Part shown: one piece after another, positions 35,875 through 44,009 of the stretch
Position numbering within the stretch: the stretch's first letter is position 1
Layout of the letters: each line of letters starts with the position of its first letter
NCBI RefSeq assembly: GCF_002224125.1
Contig: NZ_NCSM01000004.1
Location: 240,130 to 304,129, forward strand
DNA length: 64,000 bases
Source of the DNA: Streptomyces sp. NBS 14/10
Lineage (GTDB): Bacteria; Actinomycetota; Actinomycetes; Streptomycetales; Streptomycetaceae
Direction: 5' to 3'
The notes under the pieces: generated by a model
The model's input: only the letters and a program-made list of their open reading frames with translations
What the model was told of the DNA's origin: nothing
The model's database searches: none
Position numbers and translations under genes: made by a program

Positions 35875-37302
35875 ATGACGCACGACGCCCCGGCGCCGGT
35901 GTACGGCAGCGCGGTCACCAAGGTCGAACCCTTCGGGGTCGACCACATCCCCGACAGCGAACGGCACGGCAAGCCCAGCTCGCAGTTCTTCGTCTGGTTC
36001 GCCGCCGGTCTGAACTTCCCCATCATCCTGCTCGGATTCAGCGCGGCCTGGTTCGGGCTGAGCTTCACCGCCGCCGTGGTCGCGATCGTCCTCGGCGCCG
36101 CCCTCGGCTCGCTGCTGATGGCCGTGATGTCCAAGATGGGCGTACGGCTCGGTGTGCCGCAGCAGATCCAGGCGCGCGGTCCGCTGGGCTTCTTCGGCAA
36201 CTTCCTGCCCGTGGCCTATATCAATGTCTTCGCCGGGATCGGGTGGGCGGCGGTCACCGTGATCCTGGGCGGGAAGGCCTTCGCGGAACTGACCCATCTG
36301 CCGTTCTGGCTCTGCGCCTTGGCACTGACCGCCGTCGAACTGGTGGTGTCCGTCTACGGCTACAACATGATCAATTACCTCCAGCGGGTGCTCACTTATG
36401 TCCTCACCCCGCTGTTCGTGATGATCACGGTGGTCGCCGTGGTCCGCGGCGGAGGCACCTTCGGCGCCGACTCGCACGCCAAGGGGTACATCGGTGGCAC
36501 GGGCGGCTGGATCACCTTCGGCGGCTGGTTCCTGTCGTTCCTGGTCGCCTGGGCGCCGTTCGCCTCCGACTACTCCCGCTATCTGCCCGACTCGCCCCAG
36601 GTGGTGAACCGCACCGCCTGGTACACCGGGCTCGGCAACTTCGTCACCATCTGCTGGCTCGGCATCCTGGGCGTGCTGGTCGGCGGCAGTGCCACCAGTA
36701 CGGACTCCATCACCGCCCTGCACGAGCTGGCCGGCCCGTTCGCCGTCCCCGCGCTGATCGCTATCACCCTGTCCGCGCTCGCGCAGAACTTCCTCAACGT
36801 CTACGGCGGCGCGATCTCCGTCCAGACGCTGAAGGTGCCGGTCACCCGCACCCAGGCGGTCGTGGTGATCTGTCTGCTGGCGTACGGCATCAGCCTGTGG
36901 GGCGAGTCCGGGACCGAGGACAAGTTCAAGGTCTTCCTCAACCTCACCGCGTACTTCATCGCCCCCTTCGCGGCCGTGCTGCTGCTCGACTACCACCTCG
37001 GCGGGCGCTCCGACCGGGCCCGGATCCCCGAGCTGTACGACCGGAGCCGGGTGCTCGGCTGGGGCTTCGTCGCCTGGGCGGGCGGGGTGCTGGCCTCGGT
37101 GCCGTTCTGGCAGTCCACCTTCTACACCGGGCCCTTCTCGGCGGCGTACCCGGGCGCGGGCGACCTGAGCATGTTCGTGGCGGCCGGCGCGTCCGTGGTG
37201 CTCTACCTGCTGACCTACCGGCTTCGGCCGCTGTGGGTGCGCGAGGACGCCGCCGCGCCCGGCGCACGCGCGGAGGAACCCGCGGCGGTCGCGGGCTCCT
37301 GA
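35875..37302 (+). CDS. NCS1-family nucleobase/cytosine-type permease
   Basis: 475 residues, about 12 hydrophobic segments. VDHIPDSERHGKPSSQFFVWFAAGLNFP at the N-terminus, RGPLGFFGNFLPV, WAPFASDYSRYLP and LAQNFLNVYGGAISVQTL are hallmarks of the purine-cytosine permease/allantoin group. Sodium- or proton-coupled uptake of an N-heterocycle, matching the oxidative enzymes across the divergent promoter. ATG at 35875 after CCAGGAGCACC. Confidence 0.88.
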   Translation: MTHDAPAPVYGSAVTKVEPFGVDHIPDSERHGKPSSQFFVWFAAGLNFPIILLGFSAAWFGLSFTAAVVAIVLGAALGSLLMAVMSKMGVRLGVPQQIQARGPLGFFGNFLPVAYINVFAGIGWAAVTVILGGKAFAELTHLPFWLCALALTAVELVVSVYGYNMINYLQRVLTYVLTPLFVMITVVAVVRGGGTFGADSHAKGYIGGTGGWITFGGWFLSFLVAWAPFASDYSRYLPDSPQVVNRTAWYTGLGNFVTICWLGILGVLVGGSATSTDSITALHELAGPFAVPALIAITLSALAQNFLNVYGGAISVQTLKVPVTRTQAVVVICLLAYGISLWGESGTEDKFKVFLNLTAYFIAPFAAVLLLDYHLGGRSDRARIPELYDRSRVLGWGFVAWAGGVLASVPFWQSTFYTGPFSAAYPGAGDLSMFVAAGASVVLYLLTYRLRPLWVREDAAAPGARAEEPAAVAGS

Positions 37303-37336
37303 CGGAGCAGCACGGAGTAACGGTGTATCCGGTGGC

Positions 37337-37364
37337 GGGCGGCACTGCTACGGCGGTGCCGCCC
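37337..37364. terminator. Bidirectional terminator
   Basis: GGGCGGCAC (37337-37345) pairs with GTGCCGCCC (37356-37364), 10-base loop, between convergent permease and GntR genes. Confidence 0.65.
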
Positions 37365-37382
37365 GTTCGTGTCCCCGGAGGC

Positions 37383-37440
37383 GTTACGGCCCGGGGAACC
37401 GGGGCCCGCGGGTGTTACGGCCCGGGGAGCCGGGCCCGCC
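37383..37440. repeat. Two near-identical 28-30 bp GC-rich repeats next to the GntR stop
   Basis: GTTACGGCCCGGGGA...CCGGGCCCGC occurs twice in tandem immediately beyond the TGA of the leftward GntR gene. Each copy is itself self-complementary, so it may act as a second terminator. Confidence 0.7.
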
Positions 37441-38127
37441 TCAGCCGCTCGCCCGGTCCATGGTCTCGTGCAGGGCGGCGCGCAGCCGGTCGCGGGCGCC
37501 GACCAGATGCGCGCGCAGGGTGGTGAGGGCGAGCTCGCGATCGCCCCGGCGGGCGGCGTCCAGCAGCGTGGCGTGGTCCTCGGCGGGGGCGTGCAGATCG
37601 ACGTCCTGGGCGTTGGTGATATCGAGGACGACCGCGAACGTGGGCCGGTACTGCTCCCACACCGCGATCAGCCGCCGATGCCCGGACAACTCGTAGAACC
37701 GCGAGTGGAAGTCCAGATCGGCCGCGGTGAACAGCCGGGCGTCCGACCGCTCGGCGGCCCGCCGCATCCGCTCCACACAGGACTGGGAGTGCGCCCAGTC
37801 GTCGTCGCTCGCCTTGTCCATGGCCAGGGTCAGGGCCAGGCTCTCCAGGGAGTCGCGCAGGGTGTAGAGCTCTTCGACGTCCTCGGCGCCCAGACCGGTG
37901 ACGTACACCCCGCGCCGCTGGGAGGCGACCAGACCCTCCGCCTCCAGCCGGCGCAGCGCGTCCCGCACCGGGCCGCGGCTGACGTCGAAGCGCTCGGCGA
38001 GCTGGCCCTCGACCAGGTGGGTACCGGGTCGCAGCCGGCCGCTGATGACCTGGACCCGCAGCTCGTGGGCGACGCGCTCGCCCAGAGAGTCCTCCCGCTT
38101 GATCGCAAGGTTCTCCACCTCGGGCAC
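37441..38127 (-). CDS. GntR/FCD-family transcriptional regulator
   Basis: 228 residues. Winged helix LRPGTHLVEGQLAERFDVSRGPVRDALRRLEAEGLVASQRRGVYV (about 32-76), FCD domain with DLDFHSRFYELSGHRRL and EDHATLLDA metal-site residues. Ends the N-heterocycle region and may be a second regulator of it. GTG start at 38127; another GTG at 38118 is possible. Confidence 0.88.
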   Translation of the reverse strand: MPEVENLAIKREDSLGERVAHELRVQVISGRLRPGTHLVEGQLAERFDVSRGPVRDALRRLEAEGLVASQRRGVYVTGLGAEDVEELYTLRDSLESLALTLAMDKASDDDWAHSQSCVERMRRAAERSDARLFTAADLDFHSRFYELSGHRRLIAVWEQYRPTFAVVLDITNAQDVDLHAPAEDHATLLDAARRGDRELALTTLRAHLVGARDRLRAALHETMDRASG

Positions 38128-38279
38128 CTCTCGCTCGCTCCCCAGCCTGCTCGGTCAACGGTTGACGGGCGATCATTATCGCGGACGGCGGCCGCGGCCT
38201 CGCCGCGGGCGCCGGAAGCGGGAACACGCGACCCTGAAGAGGGGACCGGGAGCCGGCGGAGGGAAAGGCAGGGCATGCC

Positions 38280-40217
38280 ATGGAACCCGTGGAGGCGCTG
38301 GACCGGATCGCGTTCCTCCTGGAGCGCGCCCAGGCCCCGACGTACCGCGTGCACGCCTTCCGTACGGCGGCCGAGGTGGTGTCCCGGCTGCCCGCTGATG
38401 AGGTGGTGCGGCGGGCGGCCACCGGCGCGCTGCGGTCGCTCAAGGGGATCGGGCCCACGACCTTCCAGGTGGTCCGGGAGGCGCTGGTCGGAGAGGTGCC
38501 CGGCTATCTGGCGAAGCTGGAGGAGGAGTACCAGGGCGGAGGGGCGGCCGAGCGGCCCGGGGCAGCGCTGCGGGCGGCCCTGCGCGGCGACTGCCATCTG
38601 CATTCGGACTGGTCGGACGGAGGCTCGCCGATCGATCTCATGGCCCGTACCGCGGCCCGCCTCGGCCACGACTGGGCCGTGCTCACGGACCACTCGCCCC
38701 GGCTGACCGTGGCCCGCGGACTGTCCGCGGACCGGCTGCGCGCACAACTGGAGGTGATCGCGGAGCTGAACGGGCGGCTCGCGCCGTTCCGGCTGCTCAC
38801 CGGCATCGAGGTCGACATCCTCCTCGACGGCTCCCTGGACCAGGAGCCTGAGCTGCTGGACCGGCTCGACGTGGTGGTGGCCTCGGTCCACTCCAAGCTG
38901 CGTATGGACCCCCGCCCCATGACCCGCCGGATGGTCGCGGCGGTCAGCAATCCGCTGGTCGACGTGTTGGGGCACTGCACCGGGCGGCTGCTCGACGGGC
39001 GCCGCCCGGAGTCGCGGTTCGACGCCGACGAGGTGTTCGGCGCCTGCGCCGCGGCGGGCACCGCCGTGGAGATCAACTGTCGCCCGGAGCGGCTGGACCC
39101 GCCGCGCCGACTGCTGCGCCAGGCCGTCCAGGCGGGCGTCCTCTTCTCGATCGACACCGATGCGCACGCCCCGGGCCAGCTCGACTGGCAGATCGACGGA
39201 TGCGCCCGGGCCGAGGAGTGCGGGGTCCCCCAGGAGCGGGTCGTCAACACCTGGACGGCCAGCCAGCTGCTGGCCTGGACCCGTACCCGCCGGCCCCCGC
39301 GCCGGGGGCGCTTAGTCCTTCACCGCTCAGCCCTTTACTGCTCAGCCCTTCACCGCGCCCGAGGTCAGCCCCTGGACGATATGGCGGCTGGCGAAGGCGA
39401 ACAGCACCATGGTCGGCACGATGGTGAGCACGGCCGCCGCGGACATCGAACCCCAGTCGATGTTGAAGCTGGAGATAAAGCCGTTCAGCGCCGTGGGGAT
39501 GGTCTTGTTCGCGTCGCTGTTCATGAGGGTGACCGACAGGAAGAGCTCGTTCCAGCAGTTCACGAAGTTGAAGATGAACGCGGCCACGATGCCCGGCTTC
39601 ATCACCGGCAGCAGCACGCGGAAAAGCGCCCCGAAACGCGAACATCCGTCGATCATGGCCGCTTCCTCCAGCGCGTCCGGGACGTTCTCGAAGAACCCGC
39701 GGAGCATCACGGTGCTGAACGGAATGCACACCGCGATATAGACGAGGATCAGCCCGAGCCGGTTGTCGACCAGGTTCAGCTGGGTCATCATCGTGTACAG
39801 CGGGCCGAGCGCGATGAAGGACGGAATCATCTGTGTGACCAGGGCGGCCATCAGCAGCGCCGTCTTGGTGCGGAATTCGAACCGCGCCAGCACATAGGCC
39901 GAGAGTACGGAGATGGCCGTCGCCACCGTGCCCGCGACCGTCGCGACGAGCAGGCTGTTGGTGAGGTAGTCACCGAATTGGGCCTTGCTGAACAGCCCGG
40001 TGTAGTTCTCGAAGGAGAAGTCCTTGGGCCAGTAGGCGAGCGGGAAGGCGAAGATGTCGCCGGGCGCCTTGAACGAGGTGATGGTGATCCAGTACAGCGG
40101 GAAGACCGTGATGACCAGCCAGATCGTCAGAAACGTGATCCGGGTCGCGCGTCCCGCGAAGGACTCCTTGCGTATCAAGACCTCGCTCCCTTCTTCTCGC
40201 GGGTGGCCATGAGGTAG
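38280..40217 (+). CDS. HhH-PHP phosphoesterase with run-on reading frame
   Basis: The open frame is 645 codons, but only residues 1 to about 343 are conserved. Helix-hairpin-helix GALRSLKGIGPTTFQVV (about 60-76), then a PHP domain: DCHLHSDWSDGG, VLTDHSPR, GIEVDILLDG, LGHCTGRLLDGRRPE, DTDAHAPGQL. It resembles PolX without the polymerase domain. From about 39310 the frame runs through the 15-bp repeats and antisense to the ABC permease gene, giving a His/Asp/Arg-rich non-conserved tail and a rare TTA codon. A stop is met one frame away at 39313 (TAG), so a lost stop or frameshift is likely. ATG 38280 after GGAGGGAAAG. Confidence 0.75.
   Translation: MEPVEALDRIAFLLERAQAPTYRVHAFRTAAEVVSRLPADEVVRRAATGALRSLKGIGPTTFQVVREALVGEVPGYLAKLEEEYQGGGAAERPGAALRAALRGDCHLHSDWSDGGSPIDLMARTAARLGHDWAVLTDHSPRLTVARGLSADRLRAQLEVIAELNGRLAPFRLLTGIEVDILLDGSLDQEPELLDRLDVVVASVHSKLRMDPRPMTRRMVAAVSNPLVDVLGHCTGRLLDGRRPESRFDADEVFGACAAAGTAVEINCRPERLDPPRRLLRQAVQAGVLFSIDTDAHAPGQLDWQIDGCARAEECGVPQERVVNTWTASQLLAWTRTRRPPRRGRLVLHRSALYCSALHRARGQPLDDMAAGEGEQHHGRHDGEHGRRGHRTPVDVEAGDKAVQRRGDGLVRVAVHEGDRQEELVPAVHEVEDERGHDARLHHRQQHAEKRPETRTSVDHGRFLQRVRDVLEEPAEHHGAERNAHRDIDEDQPEPVVDQVQLGHHRVQRAERDEGRNHLCDQGGHQQRRLGAEFEPRQHIGREYGDGRRHRARDRRDEQAVGEVVTELGLAEQPGVVLEGEVLGPVGEREGEDVAGRLERGDGDPVQREDRDDQPDRQKRDPGRASREGLLAYQDLAPFFSRVAMR
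39312..39356. repeat. Three 15-bp tandem repeats across the stop codon of the ABC permease gene
   Basis: Units at 39312, 39327 and 39342. In the permease sense they read Ala-Val-Lys-Gly-stop, Ala-Val-Lys-Gly-stop, Ala-Val-Lys-Asp-stop, so the last four codons with the stop are copied twice, in frame. Confidence 0.9.
39342..40178 (-). CDS. Carbohydrate ABC transporter permease (MalG type)
   Basis: 278 residues, six hydrophobic segments. N-terminal ITFLTIWLVITVFPLYWITITSFK; EAA loop EEAAMIDGCSRFGALFRVLLPVMKPG (about 185-210). Forms the membrane channel with the MalF-type partner. ATG overlaps the partner's stop. No ATPase gene is present, so a shared ATPase such as MsiK is expected, as is usual in Streptomyces. 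Confidence 0.92.
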   Translation of the reverse strand: MIRKESFAGRATRITFLTIWLVITVFPLYWITITSFKAPGDIFAFPLAYWPKDFSFENYTGLFSKAQFGDYLTNSLLVATVAGTVATAISVLSAYVLARFEFRTKTALLMAALVTQMIPSFIALGPLYTMMTQLNLVDNRLGLILVYIAVCIPFSTVMLRGFFENVPDALEEAAMIDGCSRFGALFRVLLPVMKPGIVAAFIFNFVNCWNELFLSVTLMNSDANKTIPTALNGFISSFNIDWGSMSAAAVLTIVPTMVLFAFASRHIVQGLTSGAVKG

Positions 40218-41155
40218 AAGACGGAGAACACCAGGAGCAGCGCGACGACGATGAGCCCGAGCGCCGAGGCCTTTCCGTAGTCCCCTTGCTGGGTGATCGT
40301 GATCATCCAGGTGGTCACGATATGGGTCTCGTTGGACGGTCCGCCGCCGGTCATCCCGAAGATGATGTCGGGGAAGTTGAAGATCCAGATGACCCGGAGC
40401 AGCACGGTAAGCGCCAACGTGGCGCGGATATACGGAATGGTGACCTGGAACAGCGTACGGACCTTGCCCGCGCCGTCGAGTTCGGCCGCCTCGTACAGTT
40501 CGTCGGGGATGGACTGCAGCGCCGCCAGGATCATGATGGCGAAGAAGGTGACGCCGTACCAGACATTGGCGATGATGACGGCGGTCATCGCCGTTTTGGG
40601 CTCAGCCAGCCATGGAATCGGCTCGTCGATCAGCCCCACCTTTGACAGCAGGTCGTTGACGACGCCGAATTCGCTGTTGAACATCCAGCGGAAGAGAATG
40701 CCGATGAGAAATCCGGAGATGGCCCACGGGAAGAAGATCAGCGCCTGGTAGAGGCCCCGGAAGCGGAAGCGCCGGCGCAGCCACAGGGCGATCGCGAAGC
40801 CGATCACCAGCTGGGGGACGAGCGAGGCGACCACCCAGATCAGGGTGTTGTCGAGCACGGTGTAGAACACCGGGTCGTTGAAGATCGTCTGGAAGTTCTT
40901 GAACCCCACCCATGAGATGTCGGTGAGGTCGTTGAGGTTCCAGTTGCGGAACGCCATCTGACTGCCCGAGATCATCGGGTAGTAGATGAAGACCGCGACG
41001 AAGAGGGCGGCCGGGGCCATGAACCCGGCGATGCCCAGGCCCCGGCGGACGGTGAACGCCGGTTTACGGGAGCGCGGGTCCGTCGTCTTGAGGGGCGCGG
41101 GCCGGGCGCCCCGCCGGGTGGGGCGCCCCGCCTGCTTGGAAGTCGACACGCTCAC
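40175..41155 (-). CDS. Sugar ABC transporter permease (MalF type)
   Basis: 326 residues. Basic cytoplasmic lead, then GLGIAGFMAPAALFVAVFIYYPMISG and further membrane segments; EAA loop YEAAELDGAGKVRTLFQVTIPYIR near residue 235. Pairs with the MalG-type permease. GTG start at 41155 overlaps the stop of the binding-protein gene (GTGA). Confidence 0.92.
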   Translation of the reverse strand: MSVSTSKQAGRPTRRGARPAPLKTTDPRSRKPAFTVRRGLGIAGFMAPAALFVAVFIYYPMISGSQMAFRNWNLNDLTDISWVGFKNFQTIFNDPVFYTVLDNTLIWVVASLVPQLVIGFAIALWLRRRFRFRGLYQALIFFPWAISGFLIGILFRWMFNSEFGVVNDLLSKVGLIDEPIPWLAEPKTAMTAVIIANVWYGVTFFAIMILAALQSIPDELYEAAELDGAGKVRTLFQVTIPYIRATLALTVLLRVIWIFNFPDIIFGMTGGGPSNETHIVTTWMITITQQGDYGKASALGLIVVALLLVFSVFYLMATREKKGARS

Positions 41156-42456
41156 GTCTGGCTCTTCCACTTCTTCGTCCAGTACGCGTCCCAGCCGGCC
41201 AGCAGCTCCTCGGGCGTCATCTTGCCCAGCAGCACCTTCTGCACCTCGGCGTCGGACTTCTGGACCCACTCGGTCCACCAGGACGCATCACGCGGCTGGG
41301 TGACGGTGAGGTAGGTGTCCGGATTCTCGGTCATCGTCACATAGCTCGCCCAGGGCCCGGTCCGGTAGAAGGAGTCCTCGCCCGCGCCCTTGAGGATCGG
41401 CACCAGGCTGTTCTCCTTGGTGAAGGTGGTCGAGGCATCGCCCTGCGAAAGGAACTCGATCAGCTTGATGGCCTCCGCCTTGTGCTTGCTGCGGGCGGCT
41501 ATGCCCCAGCCCGCGCTCGCCACCGGCTGGATGGCCTTACCGCTGGGGCCGGCCAGCAGGGGGGCCGTGGTCCACTGGTTCTCCTTGATCGACTTCGACT
41601 GGCGCACCGTGGCGATGACCTCGGGGTCCTGGAGCAGGAATGCCGTGGAGCCGTTGGAGAAGCCCTCCACCATCTCCGGGTAGCCCCAGGCGACGGACGA
41701 GGGCGGCGACGCCTTCTTGAACAGCTTGAGGTACGTCTTCATGGCGTCGAGCGCCTCGGGCGCCGAGAAGATCGTCTTGCCGTTGGTGAGCTTGAACCCG
41801 TTCTCGCGGTCGATCTTGTCCGCGACGTACGCCTCGATGACGGCGACCGCGTTGCTGTTGGCGTTGGCCCCGCCCCGGAACGCATAGCCGTACTGGCGCT
41901 TGGACGGGTTCTGGATCTTGCTCGCCTGGTTCAGCAGCTCGTCCCAGCTGGCCGGGGGCTGCTTGAAGCCCGCCTCCTTGATCAGATCGGAGCGGTAGAA
42001 CAGGCTCAGCCCGTAGAAGCCGTAGGGGATGTAGTACGTCCGGCCCTTGGCGTCCTTGGAGTACTTGACGGCGTTGTCGGTGAGGTCCTTCCAGCCGGAC
42101 CAGCCCTTGAGGTCCTTGCTCATGTCGTAGAGCCAGCCGTTGGTGCCCCACGGCCCGGCGGTGATGTCCCGCACCTCGAGCGCGTCGACCCCGCTGCCGG
42201 ACTGCAGCATCTGCTGGATCTTCTGATCCGCCTGGTCGGTCGGCGGCGAGATGAGATCGACCTTGATCTTCGGATTCTTCTTCTCGAAGTCCGCGATGAG
42301 CTTCTTCAGGACCGCGGTGCGGCTGGGGTTGGTCAGGCTCTCCACCATCTTGAGGTGGACCTTGCCGTCGCTCACCCCGGAGGTGCAGCCCGTCATGGCC
42401 GTCATGACCGTGGCGGCGGCCAGGCCGAGGGCGATGACTGCCTTCCTTCTTCTCAT
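41152..42456 (-). CDS. ABC transporter substrate-binding lipoprotein
   Basis: 434 residues. Type II signal with lipobox MTGC (Cys about 23), then a family 1 sugar-binding fold: LIADFEKKNPKIKVDLISPP, YYIPYGFYGLSLFYRSDLIKEAGFKQPPASWDELL, FLLQDPEVIATVR, WGIAARSKHKAEAIKLIEFL. Surface lipoprotein delivering a sugar or related solute to the two permeases. ATG 42456 after GAGGACAGGG; ATG 42468 is also in frame. Confidence 0.9.
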   Translation of the reverse strand: MRRRKAVIALGLAAATVMTAMTGCTSGVSDGKVHLKMVESLTNPSRTAVLKKLIADFEKKNPKIKVDLISPPTDQADQKIQQMLQSGSGVDALEVRDITAGPWGTNGWLYDMSKDLKGWSGWKDLTDNAVKYSKDAKGRTYYIPYGFYGLSLFYRSDLIKEAGFKQPPASWDELLNQASKIQNPSKRQYGYAFRGGANANSNAVAVIEAYVADKIDRENGFKLTNGKTIFSAPEALDAMKTYLKLFKKASPPSSVAWGYPEMVEGFSNGSTAFLLQDPEVIATVRQSKSIKENQWTTAPLLAGPSGKAIQPVASAGWGIAARSKHKAEAIKLIEFLSQGDASTTFTKENSLVPILKGAGEDSFYRTGPWASYVTMTENPDTYLTVTQPRDASWWTEWVQKSDAEVQKVLLGKMTPEELLAGWDAYWTKKWKSQT

Positions 42457-42502
42457 CCCTGTCCTCATTCTGTGGAGTTCCGTGGTATTTCCGTGGGGGT
42501 TT

Positions 42503-43747
42503 TTACGGGGCGACGTTCGGCGTGCGGGCCCATTCGGCGAGCTGGGGGACACAGCGCTCGGCGAAGTACTCGAAGTCGGCCGCGGTGTTGTACACATGCG
42601 TCGACAGCCGGAAGTAACCGACGCCGCCGAAGCTGGTGAAGGCCGCTTCCACCGCCAGTTCGCGGGCCACCCGGTCGCGTAGCGCGTCGGCCTCCAGGCG
42701 GGTGGTGCCGAGCCCCGCCGGCAGCCGCACCAGGCGCATGGCGCCCACCGGCATGCCGACGTCCACGGCCGCGCTCTCGCCCATGACCTCGGCGAAGGCA
42801 TCGCCGATGACGCGCTCGGCGTAGTCGGCCAGCTCGCTCATATACGTACGGGCGCGCTCCCAGCCCCAGGTGGTCTCGATGAAGTCCGTCGCGGCCGACG
42901 CCGCCAGATAGCTGGTGGCGTCCACCGTCCCCTGGGTGTCGAACCGGTCGGGGAAGGGATCGGCCGCGCCCCAGGAGTCGATCAGCGGATACAGCTCCTC
43001 GCGCAGCGGACCCCGGGCGACCAGGGCCGCGGTGCCGCGCGGCGCGCAGCCGAACTTGTGCAGATTGCCGATCCAGAAGTCGCAGTCGAGCCCCGCCATC
43101 GGATCGGCGAGCAGACCGGGCACATGCGCCCCGTCCACCAGCAGCGGAATGCCCCGCTCCCTGGCCACCGCGGCGATCCGCTCCACCGGCATCCGACGGG
43201 CGGTCGCCGACGTGATGTGGTCCAGCACGATCAGCCCGGTGGCCTCGCTCAGCTCGGCCACCAAGGCCGCGTAGGCCTGCTCCTCATCGGCGTCGAGCGG
43301 TACATGCGCGGTACGGACCGTGGCGCCCCGGCGCCGGGCCAGCCGCTCGGCCCCCATGGTCACCGCCCCGTACCCGTGGTCGGTCACCAGGATCTCGGCG
43401 CCGGGCCGCAGCGGCAGATTGGCGTAGACGACGCTCGCGCCGCCGCTCGCGTTCGGCACCAGCGCCAGATCCTCGGGCGCGACGCGCAGAAACCCGGCCA
43501 CGGCGGTCCGGGCGGCCGCGACCTTGCCCGGAAGCGTCGCGAACCACAGCACGGGTGACCGGTCCATCTCCCCGCGCAGCCGCTGCTGCTCGCGCTGCGC
43601 CACCACCGGAACCGCCCCGAAGGAGCCGTGGTTGAGATGGCGCTCCCCAGGGTGCAGGGACCACGCCTCCGCGGCGGGGCGGCCGTCGGCGAGGAGCAGG
43701 GGGCGCGGCGCTGTGCTGACGTCGGTCTCGCTCACGTGACTGGACAT
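42503..43747 (-). CDS. Class V PLP aminotransferase (isopenicillin-N-epimerase-like)
   Basis: 414 residues. HLNHGSFGAVPVVAQREQQRLRGEMDRSPVLW is the CefD-like N-terminus; LVPNASGGASVVYANL, VDGAHVPGLL (PLP Asp) and FWIGNLHKFGCAPRGTAALV (PLP Lys). Such proteins act as epimerases, desulfurases or lyases; the substrate is unknown. Probably first gene of the ABC importer operon (46-base gap), so it may act on the imported compound. Start 43747 taken; GTG 43735 possible. Confidence 0.85.
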   Translation of the reverse strand: MSSHVSETDVSTAPRPLLLADGRPAAEAWSLHPGERHLNHGSFGAVPVVAQREQQRLRGEMDRSPVLWFATLPGKVAAARTAVAGFLRVAPEDLALVPNASGGASVVYANLPLRPGAEILVTDHGYGAVTMGAERLARRRGATVRTAHVPLDADEEQAYAALVAELSEATGLIVLDHITSATARRMPVERIAAVARERGIPLLVDGAHVPGLLADPMAGLDCDFWIGNLHKFGCAPRGTAALVARGPLREELYPLIDSWGAADPFPDRFDTQGTVDATSYLAASAATDFIETTWGWERARTYMSELADYAERVIGDAFAEVMGESAAVDVGMPVGAMRLVRLPAGLGTTRLEADALRDRVARELAVEAAFTSFGGVGYFRLSTHVYNTAADFEYFAERCVPQLAEWARTPNVAP

Positions 43748-43769
43748 CTCCCGGAAATCGGGCCGACAC

Positions 43770-43798
43770 ATCAGACACTTATCGGCGATAGGTCTGAT
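43770..43798. promoter_or_regulatory. Nested inverted repeat in the GntR/aminotransferase divergent region
   Basis: ATCAGAC (43770-43776) pairs with GTCTGAT (43792-43798), enclosing TATCGGCGATA. The right arm continues as TCTGATGACTT, one half of the palindrome at 43872. Confidence 0.55.
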
Positions 43799-43871
43799 GA
43801 CTTGGCTGGTGGCTTGGCCCGGGATCCTGGCACGGCAGCAAGGATTAAGGCAATAGGTGTACGTCCCCGAT

Positions 43872-43888
43872 AAGTCATCTGATGACTT
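43872..43888. promoter_or_regulatory. 17-bp perfect palindrome, probable GntR operator
   Basis: AAGTCATCTGATGACTT is perfectly symmetric about 43880. Further TCTGATGACT half-sites occur at 43793 and about 43910, giving three sites in 262 bases between the divergent aminotransferase and GntR genes. Confidence 0.75.
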
Positions 43889-44009
43889 GCCACCGGTTCG
43901 GGGGAGAGATCTGATGACTCGATAGGGTGAGAACCTGAGGCACGGCGCCGTTCGCCGAGCCACACGGCCGTCGCCGAGCCACGGGGACGAGCCACGGGGA
44001 AGGGAAGCG

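Noticed and set aside
29327..37302. Annotation as the canonical Rut pyrimidine pathway
   Set aside because: The flavin monooxygenase/reductase parallel is real, but RutB, RutC and RutE equivalents are missing and the permease is NCS1 rather than the RutG type.
37383..37440. Counting the repeats after the 37441 GntR gene as a sixth stop-codon duplication
   Set aside because: The repeated unit begins after the stop and does not include it; better seen as duplicated hairpins.
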